64,000 nt of DNA. Origin: Arbacia lixula. Lineage: Eukaryota; Echinodermata; Echinoidea; Arbacioida; Arbaciidae. Shown here piece by piece: positions 26,201-34,481 of the stretch. A program made the translations under genes and the position numbers. Numbering within the stretch: position 1 is the first letter of the stretch; every line of letters begins with the position of its first letter. Below the pieces are notes generated by a model, which made no database searches, was not told where the DNA came from, and saw only the letters and a program-made list of their open reading frames with translations. The stretch spans positions 8,679,230 through 8,743,229 of the forward strand of contig OZ022578.1 of the NCBI GenBank assembly GCA_963669155.1. Direction: 5' to 3'.

Positions 26201-29200
26201 AAGCTGGAAAGCAGTTTCGATGGAAATTGAAACTGAAAAATAATTCAACAGTCCCACATTAAGTGTGCATCCTATATTTATGCCAAACATCTGATCAGTG
26301 AGACTACCCACTAGTAAGAAACAATTTCTGGATGGTATTTGTTTGGTCATATTTTTCTTTTTATTTGAAAGACAATGTTTGTTTTAAGCACTTAAGACAA
26401 GTTTGCAAACATTCTTGCAATCTCAATGGCATGTTGATAATAAAAGCAAAGATAAACATTGTGATATTATGTGTTGGCTGATAAAGATACAGGTCTCATG
26501 AAATAAAAGGTAAATCAACAGACATACTCATGTATGCATTGTCATGTCACATGATCTCAATGTACACAGATTATGTCTGAGGGTTGTACGTAGAGTCCTC
26601 TTGATTTATCAGTCAATAAACATGTTCAAGATGTTCTCAGATTGGGGGAGTTCATTCAACCAAAGTCTTGCTTTAGCTCTTTTAGTGTGTATTCATTCTG
26701 AAAAAAAACTGCAAATGTGGCACAAAAAAAAAAAAGAGTTAAAATCATTATTACAATGCATGAAAGGTACACAAAGTGATAAAGATAACAGTAAACTAAT
26801 TTCAGCAAAACTATAGCGCTATTTACTCATCGACGTCTCAATTGCTGACTGACAGGTGCGACTGGCCCTGGGTCTGGATAAATGCGACTACTCCTTCTCG
26901 GCAGGGGCCCCGTTGTCCATGGAAACGCTGGAGTACTTCCTCAGCATCAACATCCCTGTCTATGACATCTACGGCATGAGTGAAAGCACAGGTGAGTGCT
27001 GCAGCAGCTCTCTCACAGCTAGGCCATTCAACCATTAAAAGGATAGTGCACCCTGAAGTTAAGATGGTTTCAATAAAGGCAGAACCATTAAAGAAACACA
27101 TTAGTGAATGTTTGATCAAATCCGTCAAAAGATGAGAAATATAAAGGTAACTCCATTTTGATATTGTGTTGTCATGTGTGAGATTCCCTCCCATATGTTG
27201 TGTACTAATTTTGTTGAATATGTTGATTATGAGAATACCCCAAACCTTGCACTATGTCTGTGATGTAGCTTTACCATATATTAGTGTGATCAGGTTTCAT
27301 CTAGTGATGTTTGATGAGAGGAGAGGAGTGGAGGGGTTCTCTGAATTCTTATCTTCTTAGATGTTTGATACATAGTTAACTTATGCAATTGATGTATTGT
27401 CTACTACGATATATTTGGTGTCTTGTCTGCTATGTTGTTTGTAGTTCCTCGTTGGCTGATGTCTGTTGATTTGTCTGTTCTGATGTTTGATGTCTGGTCT
27501 ACCAGTATGTGTCATATTGTTTCCTGTCTAGGCTCTTATGTTTTATCCATTGCGATGTTTAATATCTCCTCTATATTGTTGTTTGTTCTGTGCTCTCCTC
27601 CCAGGTCCTCACAGCATCTGCTTGCCAGGAAAGTTCAAGATCGGCAGCTCGGGGCAGACCTTCCCAGGGTCGCAGACCAAGATTGTTGATCCCGATAGCG
27701 AGGGCAATGGAGAGGTAATGCTCGTCATCCTGCCTCCGAGCTCTTTCCTCCACTAGCCTGGATGTCGCAGTCTATGATAAATATCAATGATTTTAGGATA
27801 GCATCAGATGATTTTTTTTTACGCCCCATAAAGCTAGTCTACATTTAGTTCTCCGTCTAAGCTAAACTGTGTACACAGGCCATAGGATACAAGTACTATG
27901 CCTTTAGATTTTATCTATCTTTTTTTTTTTTTTTTTTTCGGGGGTTGTAAACTCTATGTGATTTGTGTATAACAGGCATGAGAATTTTCCGATTTTTATC
28001 GGAATTCCGATTTTTTTACATCAAAATCTGTGGTCGCCGAGTTCGATGTGAATTTGAAATAATATTTGGGGGGTAGGGTCTGGGGGGTCAAGTCATTTTT
28101 ACACTCAGAAACTATAAAAGTACTTCACCATTTCGAGTGAAATCATTGCGTAGCGAGTCACCGCGAGGCTGAATCCTTACCGGGCCGCGCCGCGGGAACG
28201 CGCCTCACTGATCGATTTGTTCGCACGGAGCGCGAGATTGCACCGCAGATGCACACCACACGAGCTTCGGTCGCACCACTGCTGCACTGATCGTGCGAGC
28301 CACTGAACTGATTCAGTGGTGCGCGCGCGCGCGAGCGCGACCGAAAATCGTGTAGCATGTGTGCGGTGGCTTTCAGTCTCATAAACAGCCGTAATGATGC
28401 TGTTTCGTTACACTCCACAATGTTCGCATCTTGGAGAGAAATTGACAGCATCGTAACGGCTGGTCTTTCAGACTATGCAGTATCAAAATGGCGGCATCCA
28501 AGCCGAAGTTCGTTGATCGCGATGGGGGAGAAGCGGACCCGAAAGAGATAGATAAATCCGTCAAAAATAGATGGAACTGGTCGTGGTGTGACCGTGTATT
28601 TTTGGAAGGCACTCCTGATCAACATTTAGTTGGGGATTGTTTTCGTAAGCTGTACAATCCCGGTGAAGCTTGGTGCTTATGGTGCAATGACGGCATAAGG
28701 ATTAAGGTATGGCAACGGAGGTCTTAAAACACTGCGTCAGCATGCCACTGGAGACAAACACAAGAAGAGATACCGTGAAAGAAGGACCAACTACTGCCTA
28801 AACTTTGGTAATTTGAATACTTTGTTTGTGAATAATTACTGTACATGACATTCATTTTAAAGTTAAGCTTACTAACTTCGTGAACTTTATCTTTATTGAT
28901 GATTATGATTGAATGATAAGTCTAGATCTTGATCTTATTAATTTGATGTTTGGCTTCATCAATGACAATGACTAGTCTATGTTTTAAGTTTATCATTGTT
29001 TTGCCACCACCCTTGGGGCAAGTCACGATGGTCCGAGGTATGGAGTGACACAAGCCCCAGGGGTGAGCCAGACTACCAAGCCATCGGGTGGTCTGTAAGG
29101 GCATGAATGATTGATGGGTACCCAAGGGCATAGTCTAGACTGGGGCCCAGGCCAGGGTGCACGTGCACCCCCCCCCCCCCCCCCCCCGCCAAATAGGTAC

Positions 29201-32200
29201 ACCACTATGGGTTCCTTTTTCTATCACATTGGTACTCCAGAATGGCTTCCTATACCCCCTTAAAATGCTAAAACCCAGGAGCTTCAAGGTGGCGCTGCCC
29301 CCTGAACCCCCGCCAGGGCGCTGCCCCTGGACCCCGCCAGGGGCCCTAAGGCGGGCCCCTGGACCCCCGCCGTTGGTTTAATTTACTTTCAGATATTTTT
29401 AAAGAAAGTCATTCTCATGCCTGGTATAATGATGTTGAAATTCAATTCAATTCAGTTGAACTTTATTTCACTCAATGCAATACAATAAAACAATAGATAT
29501 AAACATGAGCATGAATAGAAGATAAAATATTTAAAACACAGAAAAACAATATTGCTTTAACTTAGACGGTGTACTAAATGTAGACTAGCTTTATGGGGTG
29601 CAAAATAAGAACAAATACAGTGAAACCTGTACATCAAGACCACTCAAGGGAGACATGAAATGTGATCTTTATAATAGATGGTCTTTAAGTACAAGTTATT
29701 ACAATGATGAACGGTTTTCAAGGGTAAATAATGTCTTTATAAGCAGATGGTCTTGAAGTACAGATTTCAATTAGAAATGGTTTCCAAGGGTAACCAAAAC
29801 TGTCTTACTGTCCGTGTGGTCACTAAAGCAGGGTTCATCACATTGCTAGTATCTCTTGCTTGGTTCCCAGGTGTGTTTCTTTGGCCGTCACATCTTCATG
29901 GGATACCTCAACATGCAGGAGAAGACTGAGGAGGCTGTGGACAAGGATGGCTGGCTCCACTCGGGAGATCTGGGCTACATCGATGATGATGGATACCTCT
30001 TCATCACAGGCAGGATAAAGGGTAGGTCATGCCGGTCACAGCTTGTCAAACCACATATAACAATTTGAATTTGGCTCATAATTCTATGGTTTGCTAATGA
30101 TCTTGTGAAATGTTTGGATCACAATGTTTTTCATAATCTTTCGTTATTTCCTTATAGATATATGTTTAACTATTTCCTTATGAATGTATTTTTGTTTGTT
30201 TCAATTTCCCGATGAATGTATTTTTGTTTGTTTCAATTTCCTGATGAATGTATGTTTGTTTAACATTTTCCTTATGAATGGACATTATTCAACTGTTTTA
30301 TTGTAAGCCACAATACTTGAATCTAGGGACTGCCATTATGGACTTTACCTTAACAAATCCCATACCATACACCTCCAAAATATATCTCTACAGCACCAGC
30401 ACCATAGGTACATGAAATGTGTAATAAGTTAATAGTGTTTTCCTGGCTTGGTATTGAGACAGTAAACATTGTTGTTCTTCACTTCGCCAACATGTGTGCG
30501 TGTAAGGGTTTGCTGATAATGACAGAGGCTCAAGTAGATTGAGCTCTGATCATTGAACGATAACAACGATAACCAACCAACCCAAGGATAACAAGAATGA
30601 TTATTTGTTTACACCCATTGCCAAGTACCCAGAAAGATCGGGCGTGTCAGACTTTGACTTATCAAGCATTTATCTGAGAAAGATATTGTGAACAAAAAAC
30701 AAAATCTGATTCAGGAAGCTACCAAGTTTGTGTGTGCATAGAGTGTCCTTGTCTGGTCATGTCATGTGACATGATTGATAATGGTTCGAATGAGTTTGGA
30801 GATTGTGTTTTAATCAGAATTTTTGCTTCAGCAATGACAAAGCATACTGGTGCTCAGGGTGAGCAAATAACAAGCTCTTGATCATAAGAAAAGAACATAA
30901 GATGTTAACATTATGTTTTCCTTATAGCGTTTAATGCAATGATGCACAACATGGTTGAGGGTGTTTTTTGTCAGGAAATCATGCAAGAAAAGCTTCCCTT
31001 ACAAAGAAATTTTCATTTTTTGATGAAGAACAAAAATGATTAGAGGAGGAAGATTAGTGAAGGTTTGATGGGAATTATTGGTAGGCAAAAGGAAGTTGTG
31101 ACAGCTTTTATTCATATCTTAACACAAAACACCAGTTACCTCATAGAGGTATGTATACATGTTAAACCCACTCAATCTCATAGGTAATAAACTGTGTTGT
31201 AAACCGTTGATATACGGTGGTTTTGAAAACTCTTTTTAGAATTTTTTGGGAATTGTCACATGTCATCAAATTCATATCAGCTTTTTGTTTTCTTTTTCTT
31301 CTACTGTGCACCAAAAATTAATTGCGGCAAAAGCGAACAATGTTGATCAGTGTGACAGATCCCATCTCTGGGTGACTATGGTAGGCTGCGGATATGTCAA
31401 AATCACTTTGGAGATGTCGCTGTGATTGCTGCATGAGCAAATGTGGCTATCCCTATCAGTATGTCAACAGCCAAGGCCCCCCTTGAGATAAGACTATGTA
31501 CTGTGTGTGTTTGTGTACTGTGATAGGAGGAGTGAAACCCTCTATTGCAATTACATGTACATGTCAAATGTATGTTTCCATTTTTCAGTCTTTTTTTTTT
31601 TTTGATGAATGTGGAATGCATATTGCATTTTAGAAAGTTTGTAAATCTTACAATAACAGTGGGGAGACTCCCCACTTTTCAGCCACTGAAATGCAATTGT
31701 TATCACGGTTTCATTTTTGTTCAGCCATGATAAGGCTGCAAATAATGTATGAGAACTCCTTTTTTAAATACAAATGAAGGTTAGTGTTGACAATGACATC
31801 TTCCATTTGTTGACATGATGGTATCTTATCTCAACACGGACTAGAAAAAGTCCCTGTAACCTCATTAACATGTTTGACGTGCTGAGATTGAGATGTTCAA
31901 ATCAAATTGTTACATTACGGATCTTCAGAGATCAGATTGTGGCTTAGATAGTCTGACAAACAGTGCTTCAGTAATAATTTAATGTATTTTTGCGATATTT
32001 TCTTTCATTGAAAGAATTGAATGTTTTTGGGAGAAACAATACCGGTAGATGATAAACTAGTATACTGTTACTCTTCATAGTAGTAAGATTGATCAATCTG
32101 AATAAAAAAAAAGGCAAGAGAATGGAAGCCTTGGGTGTTGGTTCCTAAGTTATCATATGCCAAGCGGTAGACTGTTGGATGGTGTTGCTGCATCGCAAGC

Positions 32201-34262
32201 AGTAGATGCAGATATAAGTCCCTGCATTGCCTTTTTGTTCTCTGCTCTTTTTCCCTAATAGATTGATCAATCAAGCTTGTTACTACAGTAAAATAAACAT
32301 TATATCATATATATTTTGCATTAATCACATTGATTAGAAGAAGTGGAAGTAATTAATGAAGAATAGATAAGCTTGTATTAAACTTAGCGTCCCCTTGATG
32401 TCTTTGCAGAGCTGATCATCACGGCTGGTGGAGAGAACATCCCTCCGATCCCCATTGAGGATGCTGTCAAGAAGGAGACGCCCCTCATCAGCAACTGCAT
32501 GCTGATCGGAGACAAGAGGAAGTTCCTCTCCATGATCGTCACCCTCAAGGTACCACGCACCCCCCCCCCCCCCCCCCCTCATTGCTGTTTTCTTTCATGG
32601 GGTCACCAGGGCCCTATACAATTTACCATTGATGGTAACTTTGCTTCCAATGGCAACTTCTGTGGAAATCTGGAAATTTGATTGACTGTCCACCAATGTT
32701 ACCATAAAAGTTACCATTAATAGTAACTTTCATGCAACAACCTGTATCACTCTAATGACTGCCTCTGTATTATCTTTGAAATGCCCCTTGGTTGAGACAC
32801 AATCAATCCATATCAATTTTATATAGGGGGCTTTAGGTCCGTCAGCCATGCAACACTACTTCTAAGGCTTTGAAGAGCAGGCAGGCGTGTCTGGTAGCGT
32901 ACCTTTCTTTAAATCTTGATGTGGCATTGGTGGAGTTTTTTTATCAGCAGTACTCACAATTCCTGTAGAGTAGCATTTCATCTAGTGCAGGAAGAGTTAG
33001 GAAATGTCTTGGACCAATGAGAAGGCTGTGATGGACGTTGGTCAATAAGAATATCCGACTTCCATTGATCCTTGACAGGTGGTGATGGACGAGACAACAG
33101 GAGCGGCCACTGACCAGTTGAGCGGAGAGGCCCTGACCATCATGCAATCCATCGGAAGTCAGGCCAAGACGGTGACCGACGCCAAGAAGGATGACCTGGT
33201 CAAGCAGGAGATCCAGAGGGGAGTCAACGAGTATAACAAGTCAGCCACGTCCAGGGCACAGTGTGTCCAGAAGTGGACGATACTGGACAATGACTTCACC
33301 GTGGCAGGGGGAGAACTGGGTAAGACCTGGACAGGTGTTAGGATGGAGGAACAATGATTCATGTGACCTGCCTTGGGGTTGAGAAGTTAGCTGGTGCAGG
33401 GCTACGGTGGGTTGGGGAAGGAGGGAAAGGGATTGCATTGTAACAGGTGGAGAACCAGGGAAGGAATGCACAGGTTTTAGTATTGGGAAGTTATGTGGAG
33501 GACTTCTAGTCATGACAGAATGGCACTCCATGGATAACTGGTACCATAGTCTTTATTACCACTAGTATCTCTTGTGAAAGGTTATCCTCAACTTTGCAGG
33601 AACATACTGTGAGCATGATAACGGTTAAAGATATCGTGTTCCTTTGCAGGTCAAAAAATACAATTTTGTTAAAACCATACAAAATAGAAGAAGATAATGT
33701 GTCTCATCTTTCCTCCCAATAATAGAACTGGAATTAACTAAAAACAAAAAGGAAAATTATAGCAATCCCTAGATTTTGAGGAGGTTTTGAGCTGGTTGTC
33801 TGAAACTTATAGCCTAGAGACCGGAAACCGCTTTGAGCTATGGTCTGCTGTACAGTGCATGCGTTCGATGGGAGCCTGCCCGCTAAGCCCACAACATGAT
33901 TGTGAAAGTAGACTATGGCCGCTAGATTTCAAACGTAAACATCAATATTTTTTTCACTTTTCCTGAAAAGGTTCATGAGACTATGACTGTGAGATTTCAC
34001 ACACATTATCGTGAGGGTATATTGCTGACTCCTGCCAAATTTCATGACTTTTGCAAACGGGACACCGTGTCTGTAACATTGAGAGATGATAAGCTGGCCA
34101 TTCATATTGATACAGATATGTGATGGCTTTCTTCTTCCTCCTCTTATGCCCATCTTTTACTCTGCAGGCCCAACGCTGAAGCTGAAGAGGCCAATCGTCA
34201 ACAAGATGTATAAAGCAGAGATCGAAGCTTTCTACACGGATGCAGAAACTCCCAGAGACTAG
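7423..34262 (+). CDS. ACSBG2: Long-chain-fatty-acid--CoA ligase, bubblegum family (ACSBG), 15 coding exons
   Basis: Activates long and very long chain fatty acids to acyl-CoA with ATP (adenylate, then thioester); family members act at cytoplasmic membranes. Joined exons give 733 residues, close to vertebrate ACSBG1/2. Seen: ATP/AMP signature [11 protein letters not shown] (about 292-302, exon 6), SAGAPL (about 458), YGMSEST (about 482-488), GWLHSGDLG with the nucleotide-binding Asp (about 558) and ITGRIKE (from about 570). Exons: 7423-7601, 11513-11580, 17390-17628, 18593-18681, 19552-19753, 19983-20132, 20733-20900, 22431-22612, 25986-26037, 26856-26991, 27605-27714, 29871-30021, 32410-32549, 33079-33319, 34168-34262. 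All phases match. An in-frame TAA at 7411 sits just upstream of the ATG. The symbol is by similarity; an invertebrate gene may predate the ACSBG1/ACSBG2 split. Confidence 0.96.
8163..8320. repeat. Dispersed repeat, family G, copy 1
   Basis: About 155 bp, roughly 85% like 31758-31912 (shared ATGAAGGTTAGTGTTGACAA, ATCTTCCATTTGTT and GTGCTGAGATTG). Type unknown. Confidence 0.7.
8939..8980. repeat. (CA)n microsatellite
   Basis: About 20 CA units inside the hAT-like element. Confidence 0.95.
8994..9434 (-). pseudogene. Transposon ORF, possible transposase N-terminal remnant
   Basis: 146 codons inside the hAT-like element. It starts [15 protein letters not shown], similar in style to transposase N-termini, has an acidic middle ([13 protein letters not shown]) and a NPPCKIC segment. 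No catalytic motif is visible, so function is unproven. Confidence 0.3.
9575..10225. mobile_element. Nested foldback element inside the hAT-like element
   Basis: About 200-bp arms (about 9575-9780 and 10023-10225) are imperfect inverse copies; shared blocks include ACCCTTGTGACTTTTGAAAA and AAAACCTCTTTGATAAAAAG-type sequence. Spacer about 245 bp. A short relative lies at 44133-44236. Confidence 0.8.
11513..11580 (+). CDS. ACSBG2: ACSBG coding exon 2
   Basis: 68-bp exon between TGACTAG and GTGAGA. It encodes a low-complexity linker rich in Asn, Gly, Thr and Ala ([14 protein letters not shown]) ending KKYAP. Phases 2 to 1 match both neighbours, which is the main reason to accept so short an exon. 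Confidence 0.85.
11800..11922. mobile_element. Foldback MITE, family B, copy 1
   Basis: About 120-bp palindrome: GGGGCCACATTCATGAAACC at the left, inverse GGTTTCATGAATATGGCCCC at the right, with GCCTAGTTAGT / ACTAGGCT inside. Abuts the family A element to its right. Confidence 0.8.
11921..12075. mobile_element. Foldback MITE, family A, copy 1
   Basis: About 150 bp with GGGCCCTGTTGCAT at the left and GGGGCCCT at the right; the centre holds ACTGATGGTA and TGGCAACTTCTATGGAAAC blocks shared by the family. Confidence 0.75.
12424..12573. mobile_element. Foldback MITE, family A, copy 2
   Basis: Same layout in the opposite orientation: AATCAAGGTTTCCATAGAAGT, TTCAATGGTAAG and TATGCAACAGGACCC. Confidence 0.75.
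12923..12952. repeat. Long G run
   Basis: About 28 G with one A near the end. G runs of 13 or more also occur near 1903, 14747 and 60687, and C runs near 9583, 14311, 29167 and 32559. Confidence 0.9.
12961..13095. repeat. 68-bp tandem duplication
   Basis: Two copies of a unit starting GGTAATTGTGCTGAATTTAG with period 68 bp and few differences, in ACSBG intron 2. Confidence 0.9.
14884..15053. mobile_element. Foldback MITE, family C
   Basis: GGGGCCCATATCACAAGGAG at the left and the inverse GCTTGTGAGG at the right, with many GATTGAT/ATCAATC inverted blocks between. Only one copy seen here. Confidence 0.65.
16671..17309. repeat. (TAC)n compound microsatellite, about 640 bp
   Basis: TAC units broken by TGC, TTC and ATT variants. 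It ends about 80 bp upstream of ACSBG exon 3. Open frames here (poly-Leu/Val) are artefacts of the repeat. Confidence 0.97.
17390..17628 (+). CDS. ACSBG2: ACSBG coding exon 3 (start of the AMP-binding fold)
   Basis: Starts after TTTACCAG and ends at a GTATCC donor. Encodes GLWTQEG, the TVHGLFHRI segment and the WSYTEYW segment typical of the N-terminal end of bubblegum synthetases. The exon end and donor are repeated twice in the following intron. Confidence 0.95.
17613..17832 (+). repeat. Tandem repeat covering the end and donor of ACSBG exon 3
   Basis: AAAGTCATTCCTCAAGGTAT recurs at 17613 (true exon end), 17711 and, decayed, about 17802-17828. Period 98 to about 103 bp. Each copy keeps an AAGGTA donor-like site. 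Confidence 0.88.
18593..18681 (+). CDS. ACSBG2: ACSBG coding exon 4
   Basis: 89 bp after TTGTTAACAG, donor GTAAAT. Encodes [19 protein letters not shown], the conserved A2-like region of AMP-binding enzymes. Confidence 0.95.
19343..19511. mobile_element. MITE, family F, copy 2
   Basis: Left CGGTGACACCTGCCTTAGTG, right inverse GGTCTTATACAGGTTTCACTG. Related to 36025-36186 and 29618-29836. Confidence 0.6.
19552..19753 (+). CDS. ACSBG2: ACSBG coding exon 5
   Basis: 202 bp after TTGACCAG, donor GTCAGT. Encodes [16 protein letters not shown], then a Lys-rich segment ([12 protein letters not shown]). A degenerate copy of its 3' half lies in the next intron at about 19813-19890. Confidence 0.95.
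19813..19890 (+). repeat. Decayed echo of ACSBG exon 5 in intron 5
   Basis: CAAGGTTTGAGACAAGCTG and CACCCTAAGGCCTTGGGCCA align with exon 5 CAAGGTGTGGGACCAGCTG and CACCTCAAGGCCGTGGTCCA, period about 145 bp. Confidence 0.75.
19983..20132 (+). CDS. ACSBG2: ACSBG coding exon 6 (ATP/AMP signature)
   Basis: Exactly 50 codons, phase 0 on both sides. Carries the P-loop-like AMP-binding signature [13 protein letters not shown], which binds ATP phosphates and identifies the superfamily. Two decayed copies of its last part lie in the next intron. Confidence 0.97.
20154..20315. mobile_element. Foldback MITE, family A, copy 3
   Basis: GCATAAAACTTACCATTGAT at the left and AATGGTAAGTTTTATGCAAC with AGGGCCC at the right. 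It sits between exon 6 and the first of its echoes. Confidence 0.85.
20331..20565 (+). repeat. Two decayed echoes of ACSBG exon 6 in intron 6
   Basis: Copy b (about 20331-20397) has ACATCAGGTACCACC and GGTCAGCCATGAT. Copy c (about 20458-20560) has TACATCAGGATCAACC and ATTCATGATCAGCCATG. Both match the exon 6 stretch coding for the AMP-binding signature. Confidence 0.8.
20733..20900 (+). CDS. ACSBG2: ACSBG coding exon 7
   Basis: 56 codons, phase 0 on both sides, after TCTCCCTTCAG. Encodes [16 protein letters not shown], the conserved segment following the signature in acyl-CoA synthetases. Confidence 0.96.
21403..21849. mobile_element. Long foldback element, about 190-bp arms
   Basis: Arms about 21403-21598 and 21628-21849 are about 85% inverse copies (TGGTCTTAAATGCATGTATT against the inverse of AATACATGAATTTAAGACCA). 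The short spacer would give a near-continuous RNA duplex in the ACSBG pre-mRNA. Confidence 0.88.
22431..22612 (+). CDS. ACSBG2: ACSBG coding exon 8
   Basis: 182 bp after CTTTTGTTAG. Encodes [21 protein letters not shown], strongly diagnostic for bubblegum synthetases. The donor GTTGGT is weak, but phase 2 fits exon 9. Confidence 0.93.
22613..25985. other. ACSBG intron 8, no further gene
   Basis: AT-rich, 3.4 kb. One open stretch with good splice sites (about 23968-24201) cannot join the gene in frame. No repeat family recognised. Confidence 0.6.
25986..26037 (+). CDS. ACSBG2: ACSBG coding exon 9 (52-bp exon)
   Basis: Short exon after TATTCTAAATAG, donor GTAAGT. It completes Arg from exon 8 and encodes [17 protein letters not shown], matching the family segment before the VRLALGLD helix. 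Phase 0 exit fits exon 10. Confidence 0.88.
26054..26140. repeat. Dispersed repeat, family H, short copy
   Basis: CTCTTTTGCAGGTAAAAACAA followed by TTTTGTTAAAACCGCAAAA and GAAGAAAG, matching part of 33625-33945. It lies only about 16 bp after the exon 9 donor. Confidence 0.5.
26856..26991 (+). CDS. ACSBG2: ACSBG coding exon 10 (A4/A5 motifs)
   Basis: Encodes [24 protein letters not shown] and IYGMSEST, the fatty-acid/adenylate pocket motifs. Acceptor GACTGACAG, donor GTGAGT. Confidence 0.96.
27605..27714 (+). CDS. ACSBG2: ACSBG coding exon 11
   Basis: Completes Gly after SEST, then encodes [21 protein letters not shown] and [10 protein letters not shown]. Acceptor CTCCTCCCAG, donor GTAATG. 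Confidence 0.95.
27973..29423 (+). mobile_element. 1.45-kb DNA transposon with zinc-finger remnant
   Basis: Ends CAGGCATGAGAAT and the inverse ATTCTCATGCCTG, flanked by GTATAA on both sides (27967-27972 and 29424-29429). The interior has a CpG-rich part, a broken BED-type zinc finger, a C run and a GC-rich segment of repeated GCCCCTGGACCCCGCC-like units. Superfamily not settled; hAT is one option although the duplication is 6 bp. Confidence 0.82.
28488..28847 (+). pseudogene. Frameshifted BED-like zinc finger of a transposon protein
   Basis: Starts [20 protein letters not shown], then [12 protein letters not shown] and [13 protein letters not shown] +1 shift near 28708 leads to [20 protein letters not shown]. 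Together these make a C-x2-C...H-x5-H finger of the type found at transposase N-termini. Stop TGA follows after about 38 codons. No transposase core. Confidence 0.65.
29618..29836. mobile_element. MITE, family F, copy 3
   Basis: Left CAGTGAAACCTGTACATCAA, internal GATGGTCTTTAAGTAC / GATGGTCTTGAAGTAC duplicated segments, right GGTCACTAAAGCAGGGTTCA. It ends about 35 bp before ACSBG exon 12. Confidence 0.6.
29871..30021 (+). CDS. ACSBG2: ACSBG coding exon 12 (A7 motif)
   Basis: Encodes [12 protein letters not shown] and [19 protein letters not shown]; the Asp of SGDLG is the ribose-binding acid of the family. Acceptor TGGTTCCCAG, donor GTAGGT. Confidence 0.97.
30145..30285. repeat. Minisatellite, about 37-bp unit, about 3.5 copies
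   Basis: Units of GATGAATGTATTTTTGTTTG plus TTTCAATTTCC-like sequence with small changes, in ACSBG intron 12. Confidence 0.85.
31758..31912. repeat. Dispersed repeat, family G, copy 2
   Basis: Second copy of the 8163-8320 repeat, same orientation. Confidence 0.7.
32410..32549 (+). CDS. ACSBG2: ACSBG coding exon 13
   Basis: Encodes [18 protein letters not shown] and [16 protein letters not shown], the start of the mobile C-terminal domain. Donor GTACCA is followed closely by a C run of about 20 bases. Confidence 0.96.
32607..32745. mobile_element. Foldback MITE, family A, copy 4
   Basis: GGGCCCTATACAATTTACC, TGATGGTAACTTTGCTTCCA and AACTTTCATGCAACA, in ACSBG intron 13. Confidence 0.8.
33079..33319 (+). 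CDS. ACSBG2: ACSBG coding exon 14
   Basis: 241 bp encoding the C-terminal region: [14 protein letters not shown], then [22 protein letters not shown], conserved in the family. A decayed copy of the exon end lies about 139 bp downstream. Confidence 0.96.
33440..33483 (+). repeat. Decayed echo of the end of ACSBG exon 14
   Basis: GTAACAGGTGGAGAACCAGG and CACAGGTTTTAG align with GTGGCAGGGGGAGAACTGGG and GACAGGTGTTAG at the exon end, period 139 bp. The donor GT is lost. Confidence 0.6.
33625..33945. repeat. Dispersed repeat, family H, copy 3
   Basis: CTTTGCAGGTCAAAAAATAC, GAAACTTATAGCCTAGAGAC and CGCTAGATTTCAAACG blocks parallel 2478-2760, in the last ACSBG intron. Confidence 0.65.
34168..34262 (+). 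CDS. ACSBG2: ACSBG last coding exon
   Basis: Encodes [15 protein letters not shown] and a short acidic tail, stop TAG at 34260-34262. The LKLKR motif is the usual last conserved element of acyl-CoA synthetases. Confidence 0.96.
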
Positions 34263-34291
34263 CAGCATTCTTCATGAAACAAAAATGGTTT

Positions 34292-34481
34292 CCAGGACCC
34301 TGTTGCATATATATTTCAATTGTTATAACTTACCATTAATCGTAACTTCCACGGTAGCAGCCGATGGGCTTCCAGCATTACTAATTACTAATTACTACAA
34401 TTACTAATTACTAATTGTGATGGCAGTGACCATCAGTGGTAAGTTGCAATAGTTGAGAACATAAATGCAACATGGCCCAGG
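34292..34481. mobile_element. Foldback MITE, family A variant, in the ACSBG 3' UTR
   Basis: CAGGACCCTGTTGCATATAT at the left and ATAAATGCAACATGGCCCAG at the right. Starts 30 bp after the stop codon; the centre has TTACTAATTAC repeats. A relative lies at 53250-53408. Confidence 0.8.

Noticed and set aside
28158..28451. 97-codon minus frame in the CpG-rich part of the 1.45-kb element
   Set aside because: Explained by high GC; no motif.
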